The notes beneath the pieces are model-generated. The model made no database searches, had not been told where the DNA came from, and saw only the letters and a program-made list of their open reading frames with translations. From CAVSRC01 sp963762605 (GTDB taxonomy: Bacteria > Pseudomonadota > Alphaproteobacteria > Rhizobiales > Kaistiaceae): a stretch of 64,000 bases of DNA. This document shows positions 54,657 through 62,788 of the stretch, in pieces. The stretch is taken from assembly GCA_963762605.1 (NCBI GenBank), contig CAVXLJ010000031.1, positions 111,839 to 175,838 of the forward strand. The letters are read 5' to 3'. The translations under genes and the position numbers were made by a program. How positions within the stretch are numbered: the first letter of the stretch is position 1; each line of letters opens with the position of its first letter.

Positions 54657-55607
54657 ATGGTTGCGACAGTCTTCATCGATGGCGAAGCCGGCACTACCGG
54701 CCTGCAGATCCGTCAGCGGCTGGAGGGCCGCGCTGATCTCGAGCTCCTGTCGATCGCGCCGGACAGGCGCAAGGACGCCGCCGCCCGTGCCGAGCTGCTC
54801 AACAGTGCCGACGCCGTCATCCTCTGCCTGCCGGACGCGGCGGCGCGTGAGGCGGTCGGCCTGATCTCCAGCAACGCCGTGCGGGTCATCGACGCCTCGA
54901 CCGCGCATCGCGTCGCCGACAGCTGGACCTTCGGCTTCCCTGAAATGGACCCTGGCCAGCGGGCCAAGGTCGCCGCGGCGCACCGTGTCTCCAATCCCGG
55001 CTGCTGGTCGACCGGCGCCATCGCGCTGGTCCGGCCGCTCACCGCCGCCGGCATCGTGCCGGCCGCCACACCGCTCACCATCTTCGGCATCTCGGGCTAT
55101 TCCGGCGGCGGCAAGTCGCTGATCGCCGAATTCGAGGACGAGGCGGCAGCCAACCACACCGACGACCGTGCGCGCATCTACGCGCTCACCCTCCAGCACA
55201 AGCATGTGCCGGAGATCGTGAAGCATGGCGGGCTCGCCGTGCGCCCGGTCTTCGCGCCTTCGGTCGGCCGCTACTACAAGGGCATGATCGTCGAGGTGCC
55301 GCTTCATCTCGACACCCTCCCCGGCAGCCCGAAGCTCGCCGACATCCATCAGGTGCTCGCCGAGCGCTACATGCGCGAGCGTTTCGTTGATGTTGCCCCG
55401 CTGGAGGAGTCCGCCGCGCTCACCGGCCTGCAGCCGGAGGCGCTGAACGGCACCAACAGCATGCGGCTCTTCGTCTTCGGCTCCGACGATGTGCGTCAGG
55501 CGCGCCTGGTGGCGCTCCTCGACAATCTCGGCAAGGGCGCCTCGGGCGCCGCGGTGCAGAATCTCAACCTGATGCTGGGTCTCGACGAGGCCGCCGGGCT
55601 GGCCTGA
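54657..55607 (+). CDS. argC: N-acetyl-gamma-glutamyl-phosphate reductase (short, type 2)
   Basis: 316 aa from MVATVFIDGEAGTTGLQIRQRL, the start of the short ArgC class. The catalytic Cys is in RVSNPGCWSTGAIAL. FGISGYSGGGKSLI, HVPEI and FAPSVGRYYKGM follow. It reduces N-acetylglutamyl phosphate in arginine synthesis. A GGAGG site precedes the ATG. Confidence 0.95.
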   Translation: MVATVFIDGEAGTTGLQIRQRLEGRADLELLSIAPDRRKDAAARAELLNSADAVILCLPDAAAREAVGLISSNAVRVIDASTAHRVADSWTFGFPEMDPGQRAKVAAAHRVSNPGCWSTGAIALVRPLTAAGIVPAATPLTIFGISGYSGGGKSLIAEFEDEAAANHTDDRARIYALTLQHKHVPEIVKHGGLAVRPVFAPSVGRYYKGMIVEVPLHLDTLPGSPKLADIHQVLAERYMRERFVDVAPLEESAALTGLQPEALNGTNSMRLFVFGSDDVRQARLVALLDNLGKGASGAAVQNLNLMLGLDEAAGLA

Positions 55608-55617
55608 TACTCGGACG

Positions 55618-56691
55618 TCAGGTTGCGGTCGCAGCCGCGGCCATCGGCACCGCCGGCCACATGCGGCGCAGGTGGAACACCGCGGCGATGAGCACGATCA
55701 TCGCGCCAAGCTGATGCGTCAGCGCGACATCGAGTGGCACCACCATCAACAGCGTTGTGACGCCCAGCATCGCCTGCAGCGTCACCAGCAGCGCCAGACC
55801 GAGAGCCCCCCGCGCATACGGCGTGTAGCGCGCCTGGAAGGCATGGGCCCAGGCGACCGTGAACAGAAGATAGGCGCCGAGCCGGTGGTCGAACTGCACG
55901 GTCAGCACGCTCTCGAACAGGTTCCGCCACCACGGCGATAGCGCAAACAGGCCGGAGGGAACCAGCGTTCCGTCCATCAGCGGCCAGGTGTTGTAGGTCA
56001 AGCCGGCGTCGAGCCCGGCAACCAGCCCGCCGAGGAATATCTGCACGAAGGTCAGGCCGACGAGCAGGCCGGCGACGCCGCGCAGGCGCTGTCGCGAGCC
56101 GCTCAAGGGACTTGGCGCCAGCCCGCGCGCCAGCCACACCGTGTAGGCGAGGATCAGCGCCGCGAAGGTCAGATGGATGGCCAGTCGGTACTGGCTCACG
56201 CTGGTACGCTGGCTGAGGCCGCTCGTCACCATCCACCAGCCGACCAGGCCCTGCAGTCCGCCAAGCAGGAAGAGCGCCACCAGACGTGGCTTCAGCCGCG
56301 CCTCGATCCGGCCGGTCACCCAGAAGAAGATCAGCGGCAGCAGCACCACCGCGCCGATCAGCCGGCCGAGCAGCCGATGACTCCACTCCCACCAGAAGAT
56401 GCCCTTGAACGCGGCCAGGGTCATGCCCTTGTTGAGCTCCTGGTATTGCGGGATCTGCTGGTATTTCAGGAATTCTTCTTGCCACTGCGCCTGATTGAGC
56501 GGCGGGATGACGCCGTGGATCGGCTGCCATTCGGTGATCGACAGGCCGGATTGGGTCATCCGCGTCGCGCCGCCGACCACCACCATGGCCACGATCATCA
56601 GCGCGACCACGGCGAGCCACGCCCGCACCATCGCGCGGTCGCGGCCGGGGTCCTTCGCCGGTACGGATTGGCTACTCGTGATACTTGCCAA
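55618..56691 (-). CDS. ctaA: Heme A synthase (COX15/CtaA)
   Basis: 357 aa, eight TMs. Conserved His residues are in ITEWQPIHGVIPPL, WWEWSHRLLGRLIG, LAIHLTFAALIL and ALTHQLGAMIV. It oxidises the heme O methyl group to heme A for cytochrome oxidase. It is convergent with argC, 10 bp between the stops. Confidence 0.95.
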   Translation of the reverse strand: MASITSSQSVPAKDPGRDRAMVRAWLAVVALMIVAMVVVGGATRMTQSGLSITEWQPIHGVIPPLNQAQWQEEFLKYQQIPQYQELNKGMTLAAFKGIFWWEWSHRLLGRLIGAVVLLPLIFFWVTGRIEARLKPRLVALFLLGGLQGLVGWWMVTSGLSQRTSVSQYRLAIHLTFAALILAYTVWLARGLAPSPLSGSRQRLRGVAGLLVGLTFVQIFLGGLVAGLDAGLTYNTWPLMDGTLVPSGLFALSPWWRNLFESVLTVQFDHRLGAYLLFTVAWAHAFQARYTPYARGALGLALLVTLQAMLGVTTLLMVVPLDVALTHQLGAMIVLIAAVFHLRRMWPAVPMAAAATAT

Positions 56692-56796
56692 GAACGCTAC
56701 TCCTCGGGCATTGGGTTACAGGAGAGCCGCCCCCGGGAGCAAGCCGGCATCCGGTGCGGCTTTTGGTCCGATTCCAAGGAGTGGATTGCCCTGTCG

Positions 56797-57018
56797 ATGG
56801 CCCTGCCCCGCACCGTCCGCAAGTTCATCGGCGCCGTGCTGCTGCTCGTCTTCGTGACGTTCTACGCACTGGTCGCCATGACCATCGGCGCCGCCAAGCT
56901 GCCCGGCACCTCCGTCTGGGTGCAGACGGTCTATTACGCCGTTGCCGGGCTGATCTGGGTCATTCCCGCCGGACTCATCATCAAATGGATGCAGCGCCCC
57001 GACCCGGGCGACCAATAG
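56797..57018 (+). CDS. DUF2842 membrane protein
   Basis: 73 aa, two TMs: RKFIGAVLLLVFVTFYALVAMTIG and VYYAVAGLIWVIPAGLIIKWM. It matches the small DUF2842 family, often found beside ctaA in Hyphomicrobiales. Function unknown. The ATG at 56797 is the first of the conserved reading. Confidence 0.87.
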   Translation: MALPRTVRKFIGAVLLLVFVTFYALVAMTIGAAKLPGTSVWVQTVYYAVAGLIWVIPAGLIIKWMQRPDPGDQ

Positions 57019-57021
57019 ACC

Positions 57022-59197
57022 CTATGCCGCCACCTCGTCGGCCACCTTCTCGCGCGGCATCGGCGGCGCCTCACCATCCTCGATCTCCCGCGCCGGGGCG
57101 GCGGGATCGACCACCAGCAGCAGGATGCGCGCGTCGCTGACCGCCGTGACGCGGTCGAAGGCGCCCTTGGTGCGCGGATCCGAGGCACCGAACTCGCTCA
57201 CCACCACGGCAAGGTCCGCCGTGCCGCCGGCCTTGGCGATCATCGCGTCACTGGCGTCGAGGATCACGCAATCGTAGGTCATCGCCAGGGCCGAAAGGAT
57301 CGTATCCAGCCGCTCCTGGTCGAGAAGCTCGGCAGTGAGCGGCACGCGCCCCGCCGGGATGAAATGCACGCGCGAGCGCCGGTCGCGGAAGATGACCTGT
57401 GCGAAGGAGGCTTCGCCGTCGAAGAGGTCGCAGAAGCCGGGCAGGTCCGCCCCCTCGCCCATCGAGACGGCATCGGCATTGTCGCCCCGGAAATCGACCA
57501 CCACGGTGCGCATGTCGGCACGCGCCAGGGCGCGCGCCAGCGCCACCGCCGCCAGCGGCCGTCCGTTCTCGTCCGATCCTTCCGCCAGGGTCACCAGCAC
57601 ACGCCTGGCGTCACCGGCGATGATCTCACCGGCGATCGTTGTCAGCGACTCCTCCACCCGGTCGACCAGATCGGGCGCCAGCGTCGGCTCCGCCGGCATC
57701 ATCCGGCGCACGCTGTGGTCGTCCGCCCAGCGTAGATGGCCGCCGACCGGCATGGCGTCGGGCACCACCGGCACCATGTCGTCGAAGGTGACGCGCCGCA
57801 TCGGCCGGCCGCTTGCCAGCTCGCGCAGCAGCACGAAGGCGATCGCCAGGATCAACGCCACCGCCGCCGCGGCGCTGGTCATCGGCATGATTTTCGGGAA
57901 GCTCGGATCGCTGGGCACCGCCGCCTCGGAGATAATCCGGGCATCGGCCGGCGGCAGGCTCGCCTGCTCGCGCGCCAGCGCCTCGCGGTAGCGCCTGAGA
58001 TAGGCGTCAAGCAGATCGCGCTGGGCGGCGGCCTCGCGCTCCAGCGCCGCCAGTTCGACGCCGGCGTCGTTGGCCTGGCCGGTTGCGACCTTCTGCCGCG
58101 ACAGCGCGGCGTTCAATTCCTTCTCGCGCGCCTGGGCGAGCGCCACTTCGGCATCGAGCGAGTCGACGATCTTGTGCAATTCGGCCGCGATCTGCCGGTC
58201 GAGGTCGGCGATCTGCGCCGTTATCTCCTTCATGCGCGGATGCTGCGGCCCCAGCGTCACCGAAAGCTGCGCCGCCTGCGAGCGCAGAGCCACCTCCTGC
58301 TCGATCAGCCGCTGGATGAGCGGCGAATTGAGCACGTCGGGAACGTTCGGCGTCACGCCCGCCGTGAGCGCGGCACGGATCTGGTCGGCCTTCGCTCGCG
58401 CGTCGGCCATCTGGCTGCGAATCTTGGCAAGTTCCGTGCTGAGATCGCCGAGTTGCTGCTGCGGCAAGGTGGTGTTGGCGATGCTGCCGGAGGCAAACAG
58501 GTCGTTCTTGCTGCGGAAGGCTTCGACCTTGCCCTCGGCGTCCTTCACCTTGGTGCGCAACTCGCCGATCTGCGCCGAAAGATATTTTGCGGCGTCGGCG
58601 TTGGAGATCCGCTTCGCCTCGCGCTGCAAGGCGATATAACCCTCGGCAATGGCGTTGTCGGCCGCCGCGGCGAGCACGGGATCGGTCGAGTCGAATTCGA
58701 TGACGATCACCCGCGACTTGTCGACCGCATAGACCGCCAGTCTCTTGTAGTAGGTCTCGAGCACCTGGTCCTCGACCGAGCCGGCAGGCTTGGGTGCGCG
58801 GCCGATCTTGGCCAGAAGCTTGTCGATAAGCGACGTGCCGCGCAGCGCCGGGTTGAACTCCGGCTTGCTGGCCAGATCGAGCTTGGCGGCGACGCTCTTG
58901 GCCAGATCGCGCGAGCGGATGAGCTGCACCTGGCTGGTGATTGCCTGCTCGTCGAGGGTCGTGGCGGTCTGCTCGGGACTGACCTGGGTGGTCTGCGTCA
59001 GGTTCGAACTCGCCGACCTGGATCAGGATCGCCGTCTGCGCCGTGTAGATCGGCTTGACGCGGCTCAGGCCGTAATAGGTTCCGCCCGCCACCAGCGCAA
59101 CGAAGACAATGATATATGGCAGCTTCCTCAACAAACTTGAGAAAAGCGCGCGGAGATCGATCTCCATCTCTGTCGCTGTGGCCGCGGGGCTGTCCAT
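57022..59197 (-). pseudogene. Polysaccharide co-polymerase (Wzz/GumC-like) with degenerate kinase part, one frameshift
   Basis: The N-terminus (MDSPAATATEMEIDLRALFSSLLRKLPYIIVFVALVAGGTYYG, first TM) is in one frame to ILIQVGEFE. From about 58999 the protein continues in a second frame (LTQTTQVSPEQTATTLDEQ) to 57022. The middle is long coiled coil with the GNVR-type region. A second TM precedes a cytoplasmic domain resembling BY-kinases, but the P-loop is lost (VTLAEGSDENGRPL instead of GxGKT) and there is no C-terminal Tyr cluster. Total about 725 aa. It sets chain length and gates export. Confidence 0.82.
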
Positions 59198-59296
59198 CGC
59201 AAAACTCGGTCCTCAAACTGCGATCGATCATCCAAACTCATGGTAATCACATCGTTAACGCGGCCAACGATGGCACTAAGCGTTCGTTAAGCTTGA

Positions 59297-59311
59297 TTAA
59301 TCTTGCGTTAA
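59297..59311. promoter_or_regulatory. CtrA-type box upstream of the exopolysaccharide genes
   Basis: TTAATCTTGCGTTAA is an exact TTAA-N7-TTAA match, in a 208-bp AT-rich divergent region with several more GTTAA/TTAACC half sites. It lies 99 bp before the co-polymerase start and 94 bp before the export lipoprotein start. Confidence 0.55.
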
Positions 59312-59405
59312 TACCTTCCGAGTCCCGAGTCGCTTTTACCAGCCCTTAACCATAATCGCCCGATAGTCGGCTGCAGCACCGCATCATCAGGTGAGAAGCC
59401 GGCTC

Positions 59406-59966
59406 ATGCGTTCGTTTGGATTAATTCCCCTGCTGATCGGCCTCACTTTGCTCGCCGGTTGCGCCAGCACCCCCACAGTCAAGAACGGCTATCACCCCGA
59501 ACTGGTGTCGGCCTACCACCTCGATGCCGGCGACCGGGTGCGCGTCATCGTCTTCGGCCAGACCGACCTGTCCAACACCTATGTCGTCGATCAGGCCGGC
59601 AACCTTTCGATGCCGCTCATCGGCACGCTGCCGGCGCGTGGCCGTTCGACCGCCGAGATCGAGAAGGATATCGCCCAGCGCCTGCGCAAGGGCTATGTCC
59701 GCAACCCCGACGTATCGGTCGAGATCGACCGTTATCGTCCATTCTTCGTCATGGGCGAGGTCACCGCCGCCGGCCAATACCCCTATGTCCCGGGTATGAC
59801 CGTGCAGCAGGCCGTGGCGATCGCCGGCGGCTTTACGCCGCGCGCCAGCGTCCAGTCCGTGCAGGTCACCCGCAGCGTCGACGGCCAGATCGCCAGCGCG
59901 CTTCTCCCGCTCGGCGAAGCCGTCCTGCCCGGCGACACCCTCTATGTGCGAGAGCGCCACTTCTGA
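59406..59966 (+). CDS. Polysaccharide export lipoprotein (Wza/KpsD-like, short form)
   Basis: 186 aa. The lipobox is LTLLAGC. The Poly_export domain reads SAYHLDAGDRVRVIVFGQTDLSNTYVVDQAGNLSMPLIG, followed by one SLBB domain (FFVMGEVTAAGQYPYVPGMTVQQAVAIAGG). The short form lacks the C-terminal amphipathic helix of Wza. It forms or guides the outer-membrane export channel. It is divergent from the co-polymerase gene. Confidence 0.93.
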   Translation: MRSFGLIPLLIGLTLLAGCASTPTVKNGYHPELVSAYHLDAGDRVRVIVFGQTDLSNTYVVDQAGNLSMPLIGTLPARGRSTAEIEKDIAQRLRKGYVRNPDVSVEIDRYRPFFVMGEVTAAGQYPYVPGMTVQQAVAIAGGFTPRASVQSVQVTRSVDGQIASALLPLGEAVLPGDTLYVRERHF

Positions 59967-59990
59967 CGATCACGCAACGGGGCGACACAC

Positions 59991-61115
59991 TTGAAGATCG
60001 TTCATTGCTTCCGCGAGCCCGTCGGCGGTCTGTTCCGTCATGTCCGCGACCTTGCCGAGGCGCAGCAGGCGGCAGGCCATGCGGTCGGCATCGTGTGCGA
60101 TTCCTCGACCGGCGGCAGCCTCGACGATGCGTCGCTCGAGCGCCTGCAGCCACTCCTGTCGCTCGGCCTCCTCCGCTTTCCCATGCGCCGCCAGATGGCG
60201 CCGTCCGATCTCGCCGCCGCCTGGCGCATTGCCGGCAAGGTGCGGCCTCTCGCTCCCGATGTCCTGCATGGTCACGGCGCCAAGGGTGGCGCCTATGCGC
60301 GGACGATCGGCACCCTCTTGCGGGCAACTGGTAGCCGCGTAGCCCGCTTCTACACCCCCCACGGCGGCAGCCTGCATTTCGATCCGAAGTCGTCGGCCGG
60401 CCGCCTCTATTTCCTGGCCGAGCGCGGCCTCGGCCGCATGACCGACGGCTTCATCTTCGTCAGCCAATACGAGGCCGATACCTACGCCGCCAAGGTCGGA
60501 GGTCCGCGTGCCGCCGTCAGCATCGTTCCCAACGGCCTCAGGCCGGAGGAGTTCGAACCGGTCGTCGCCGCCCCCGACGCCGCCGATTTCCTCTTCATCG
60601 GCACGCTGCGCGAGCTGAAGGGCCCCGACGTCTTCCTGATCGCGCTGGCGCTTTTGCGCGAAGACACCGGCCGCACGCCGACCGCGGCCATCGTCGGCGG
60701 CGGCGAGGAGAAGCCGCGCTACGTCGCCATGGCCGCCGAGCTTGGCCTTGGCCGTGCGGTGACCTTCCACGATCCCATGCCGGCGCACGCTGCCTTTCGG
60801 CTTGCCCGCGCCGTCGTCGTGCCGTCACGCGCCGAGTCGATGCCCTATGTCGTCCTCGAGGCGATCGCCGCCGGACTGCCGCTGATTGCCACCCGCGTCG
60901 GCGGCATTCCCGAGATCTTCGGCAGTGAATCCGGCCGCCTGGTCGCACCGGCGGAGACCGGCGAGCTTGCCAACGCCATGGCCGCGATGCTGGCGGCGCC
61001 GGAAGCCGCTCAGGCCGCCGCCGAGCGGCTGAAGGCCCGGATTCGCGTGAACTTCACCGTCGAAGCCATGGCTGCGGCAATCGAGGCCGCCTACGCCGCC
61101 GCAAGAACGCGTTAA
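59991..61115 (+). CDS. Glycosyltransferase family 4 protein
   Basis: 374 aa from a TTG, 24 bp after the export gene. A GT-B fold: GGLFRHVRDLAEAQ at the start, PDVLHGHGAKGGAYA, a donor domain with FLFIGTLRELKGPDVFL, and the ESMPYVVLEAIAAGLPLIAT motif (E-x7-E). It adds a sugar to the growing exopolysaccharide repeat. The donor and acceptor are unknown. Confidence 0.9.
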   Translation: MKIVHCFREPVGGLFRHVRDLAEAQQAAGHAVGIVCDSSTGGSLDDASLERLQPLLSLGLLRFPMRRQMAPSDLAAAWRIAGKVRPLAPDVLHGHGAKGGAYARTIGTLLRATGSRVARFYTPHGGSLHFDPKSSAGRLYFLAERGLGRMTDGFIFVSQYEADTYAAKVGGPRAAVSIVPNGLRPEEFEPVVAAPDAADFLFIGTLRELKGPDVFLIALALLREDTGRTPTAAIVGGGEEKPRYVAMAAELGLGRAVTFHDPMPAHAAFRLARAVVVPSRAESMPYVVLEAIAAGLPLIATRVGGIPEIFGSESGRLVAPAETGELANAMAAMLAAPEAAQAAAERLKARIRVNFTVEAMAAAIEAAYAAARTR

Positions 61116-61222
61116 GCATAAGCCGCAATCCGCCCGTTTTTAGCCGTCCAAACAAGCGTTTGTTAGCCGCAGTCCCCTAAGCATGGCTGCTGGGACTGAC
61201 GGGTTTGAGTGGACGCTTGGAA

Positions 61223-62788
61223 ATGAACCAGCATGACTTGGCGACGACCGGTGCCGCCGCCCATTCTGCCGGGCCTGCGGCACCGACGCCGCCCGAAAAC
61301 GAAAATCCTTCCCCGCGGGTTGCCGACAATCCGGCGCTGAGCGCTGCCGCGCGCCTGGTCGCCTCCAGCCTGTCGTCGAGCCCGATCTCCCCCATCCTGC
61401 TTGCCGGTCTTGCCCGCATCATCGAGTTCACCGCGATCCTCGTCGCCGGCGCGGCCATCTTCTTTGCATACGTCGTGCCGGACGAGGGTATGGCCTGGTG
61501 GTATGCCGCGCCGCTCGTCGGCGGCGCGCTTGCCGCCGTCGTCATGATCCAGCTCGCCGACGGTTATTCGGTCGCCTCTTTCCGCCGGGGTGGTCTGCAG
61601 CTCGGCCGCGTCTTCCTCGCCTGGACGATGGTCTTCGTCCTCTTCGCCGTCGTCACCTTCCTCGGCAAGATCGGCGACTCCTATTCGCGTGTCTGGGTGA
61701 CCTCGTGGTATGTCTCCGGCCTCTTCGTCTTCACCGGCTTCCGCCTGGCCTTCGCCCGCCTGGTGCGCACCTGGATCCACACCGGCCGTCTTGAGCGCCG
61801 CGCCGTCATCGTCGGCGGCGGTAAATCGGCCGAGAAGCTGATCCGCGCCATCGAGGCCGAGCCCGACAACGACATCCGCATCTGCGGCATCTTCGACGAC
61901 CGTCAGGACAACCGTTCGCCGCCGATCGTCGCCGGCTATCCGAAGCTCGGCAATATCGCCGAGCTGGTCGATTTCGGCCGCCTCGCACGCATCGACCTGC
62001 TCATCGTGGCCCTGCCGATCACCGCCGAGGCCCGCGTGCTGCAGATGGTGCGCCAGCTCTGGGTGCTGCCCGTCGACATCCGTCTGTCGGCGCACACCAA
62101 CAAGCTGCGCTTCCGCCCGCGCACCTATTCCTTCGTCGGCAAGGTCCCCTTCCTCGACGTCTTCGACAAGCCCATCGCCGGCTGGGACGTGGTGTCGAAA
62201 TGGATGGTCGACCACATCGTTGGCGGCCTCATCCTTCTCCTCGCTTCGCCGGTCATGGCCTTGGTGGCGCTGGCCATCAAGCTCGACAGCAAGGGCCCGG
62301 TGCTCTTCAAGCAGAAGCGCTACGGCTTCAACAACGAGCTGATCGAGGTCTACAAGTTCCGCTCGATGTATGTCGATCAGGCCGATGTCAATGCGGCCAG
62401 ACTGGTCACCCGGGATGACCCGCGCGTCACCCGCGTCGGCCGCTTCATCCGCAAGACCAGCCTCGACGAACTGCCCCAGCTCATCAACGTCGTCTTCAAG
62501 GGCAACCTGTCGCTGGTCGGCCCGCGCCCGCATGCGCTCCAGGCCAAGGCCGCCGACCGCCTCTACAACGACGTCGTCGACGGCTATTTCGCCCGTCACC
62601 GGGTGAAGCCCGGCATCACCGGCTGGGCTCAGATCAACGGCTGGCGCGGCGAGACCGACACCGCCGAGAAGCTCCAGCACCGCATCGAGCACGATCTCTT
62701 CTACATCGAGAACTGGTCGGTGCCGTTCGACCTCATGATCATCGCCGCGACGCCGTTCCACCTTTTCCATTCGGAGAATGCGTATTGA
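61223..62788 (+). CDS. Undecaprenyl-phosphate hexose-1-phosphate transferase (WcaJ type)
   Basis: 521 aa. Four N-terminal TMs, a CoA-binding-like Rossmann middle (AVIVGGGKSAEKLIRAIEAE), a fifth TM and the cytosolic Bac_transf domain: VYKFRSMYVDQADVN, RDDPRVTRVGRFIRKTSLDELPQ, GNLSLVGPRPHA and RHRVKPGITGWAQINGWRGET. It starts repeat-unit synthesis by loading a sugar phosphate, probably glucose, on the lipid carrier. Its TGA overlaps the next start. Confidence 0.93.
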   Translation: MNQHDLATTGAAAHSAGPAAPTPPENENPSPRVADNPALSAAARLVASSLSSSPISPILLAGLARIIEFTAILVAGAAIFFAYVVPDEGMAWWYAAPLVGGALAAVVMIQLADGYSVASFRRGGLQLGRVFLAWTMVFVLFAVVTFLGKIGDSYSRVWVTSWYVSGLFVFTGFRLAFARLVRTWIHTGRLERRAVIVGGGKSAEKLIRAIEAEPDNDIRICGIFDDRQDNRSPPIVAGYPKLGNIAELVDFGRLARIDLLIVALPITAEARVLQMVRQLWVLPVDIRLSAHTNKLRFRPRTYSFVGKVPFLDVFDKPIAGWDVVSKWMVDHIVGGLILLLASPVMALVALAIKLDSKGPVLFKQKRYGFNNELIEVYKFRSMYVDQADVNAARLVTRDDPRVTRVGRFIRKTSLDELPQLINVVFKGNLSLVGPRPHALQAKAADRLYNDVVDGYFARHRVKPGITGWAQINGWRGETDTAEKLQHRIEHDLFYIENWSVPFDLMIIAATPFHLFHSENAY

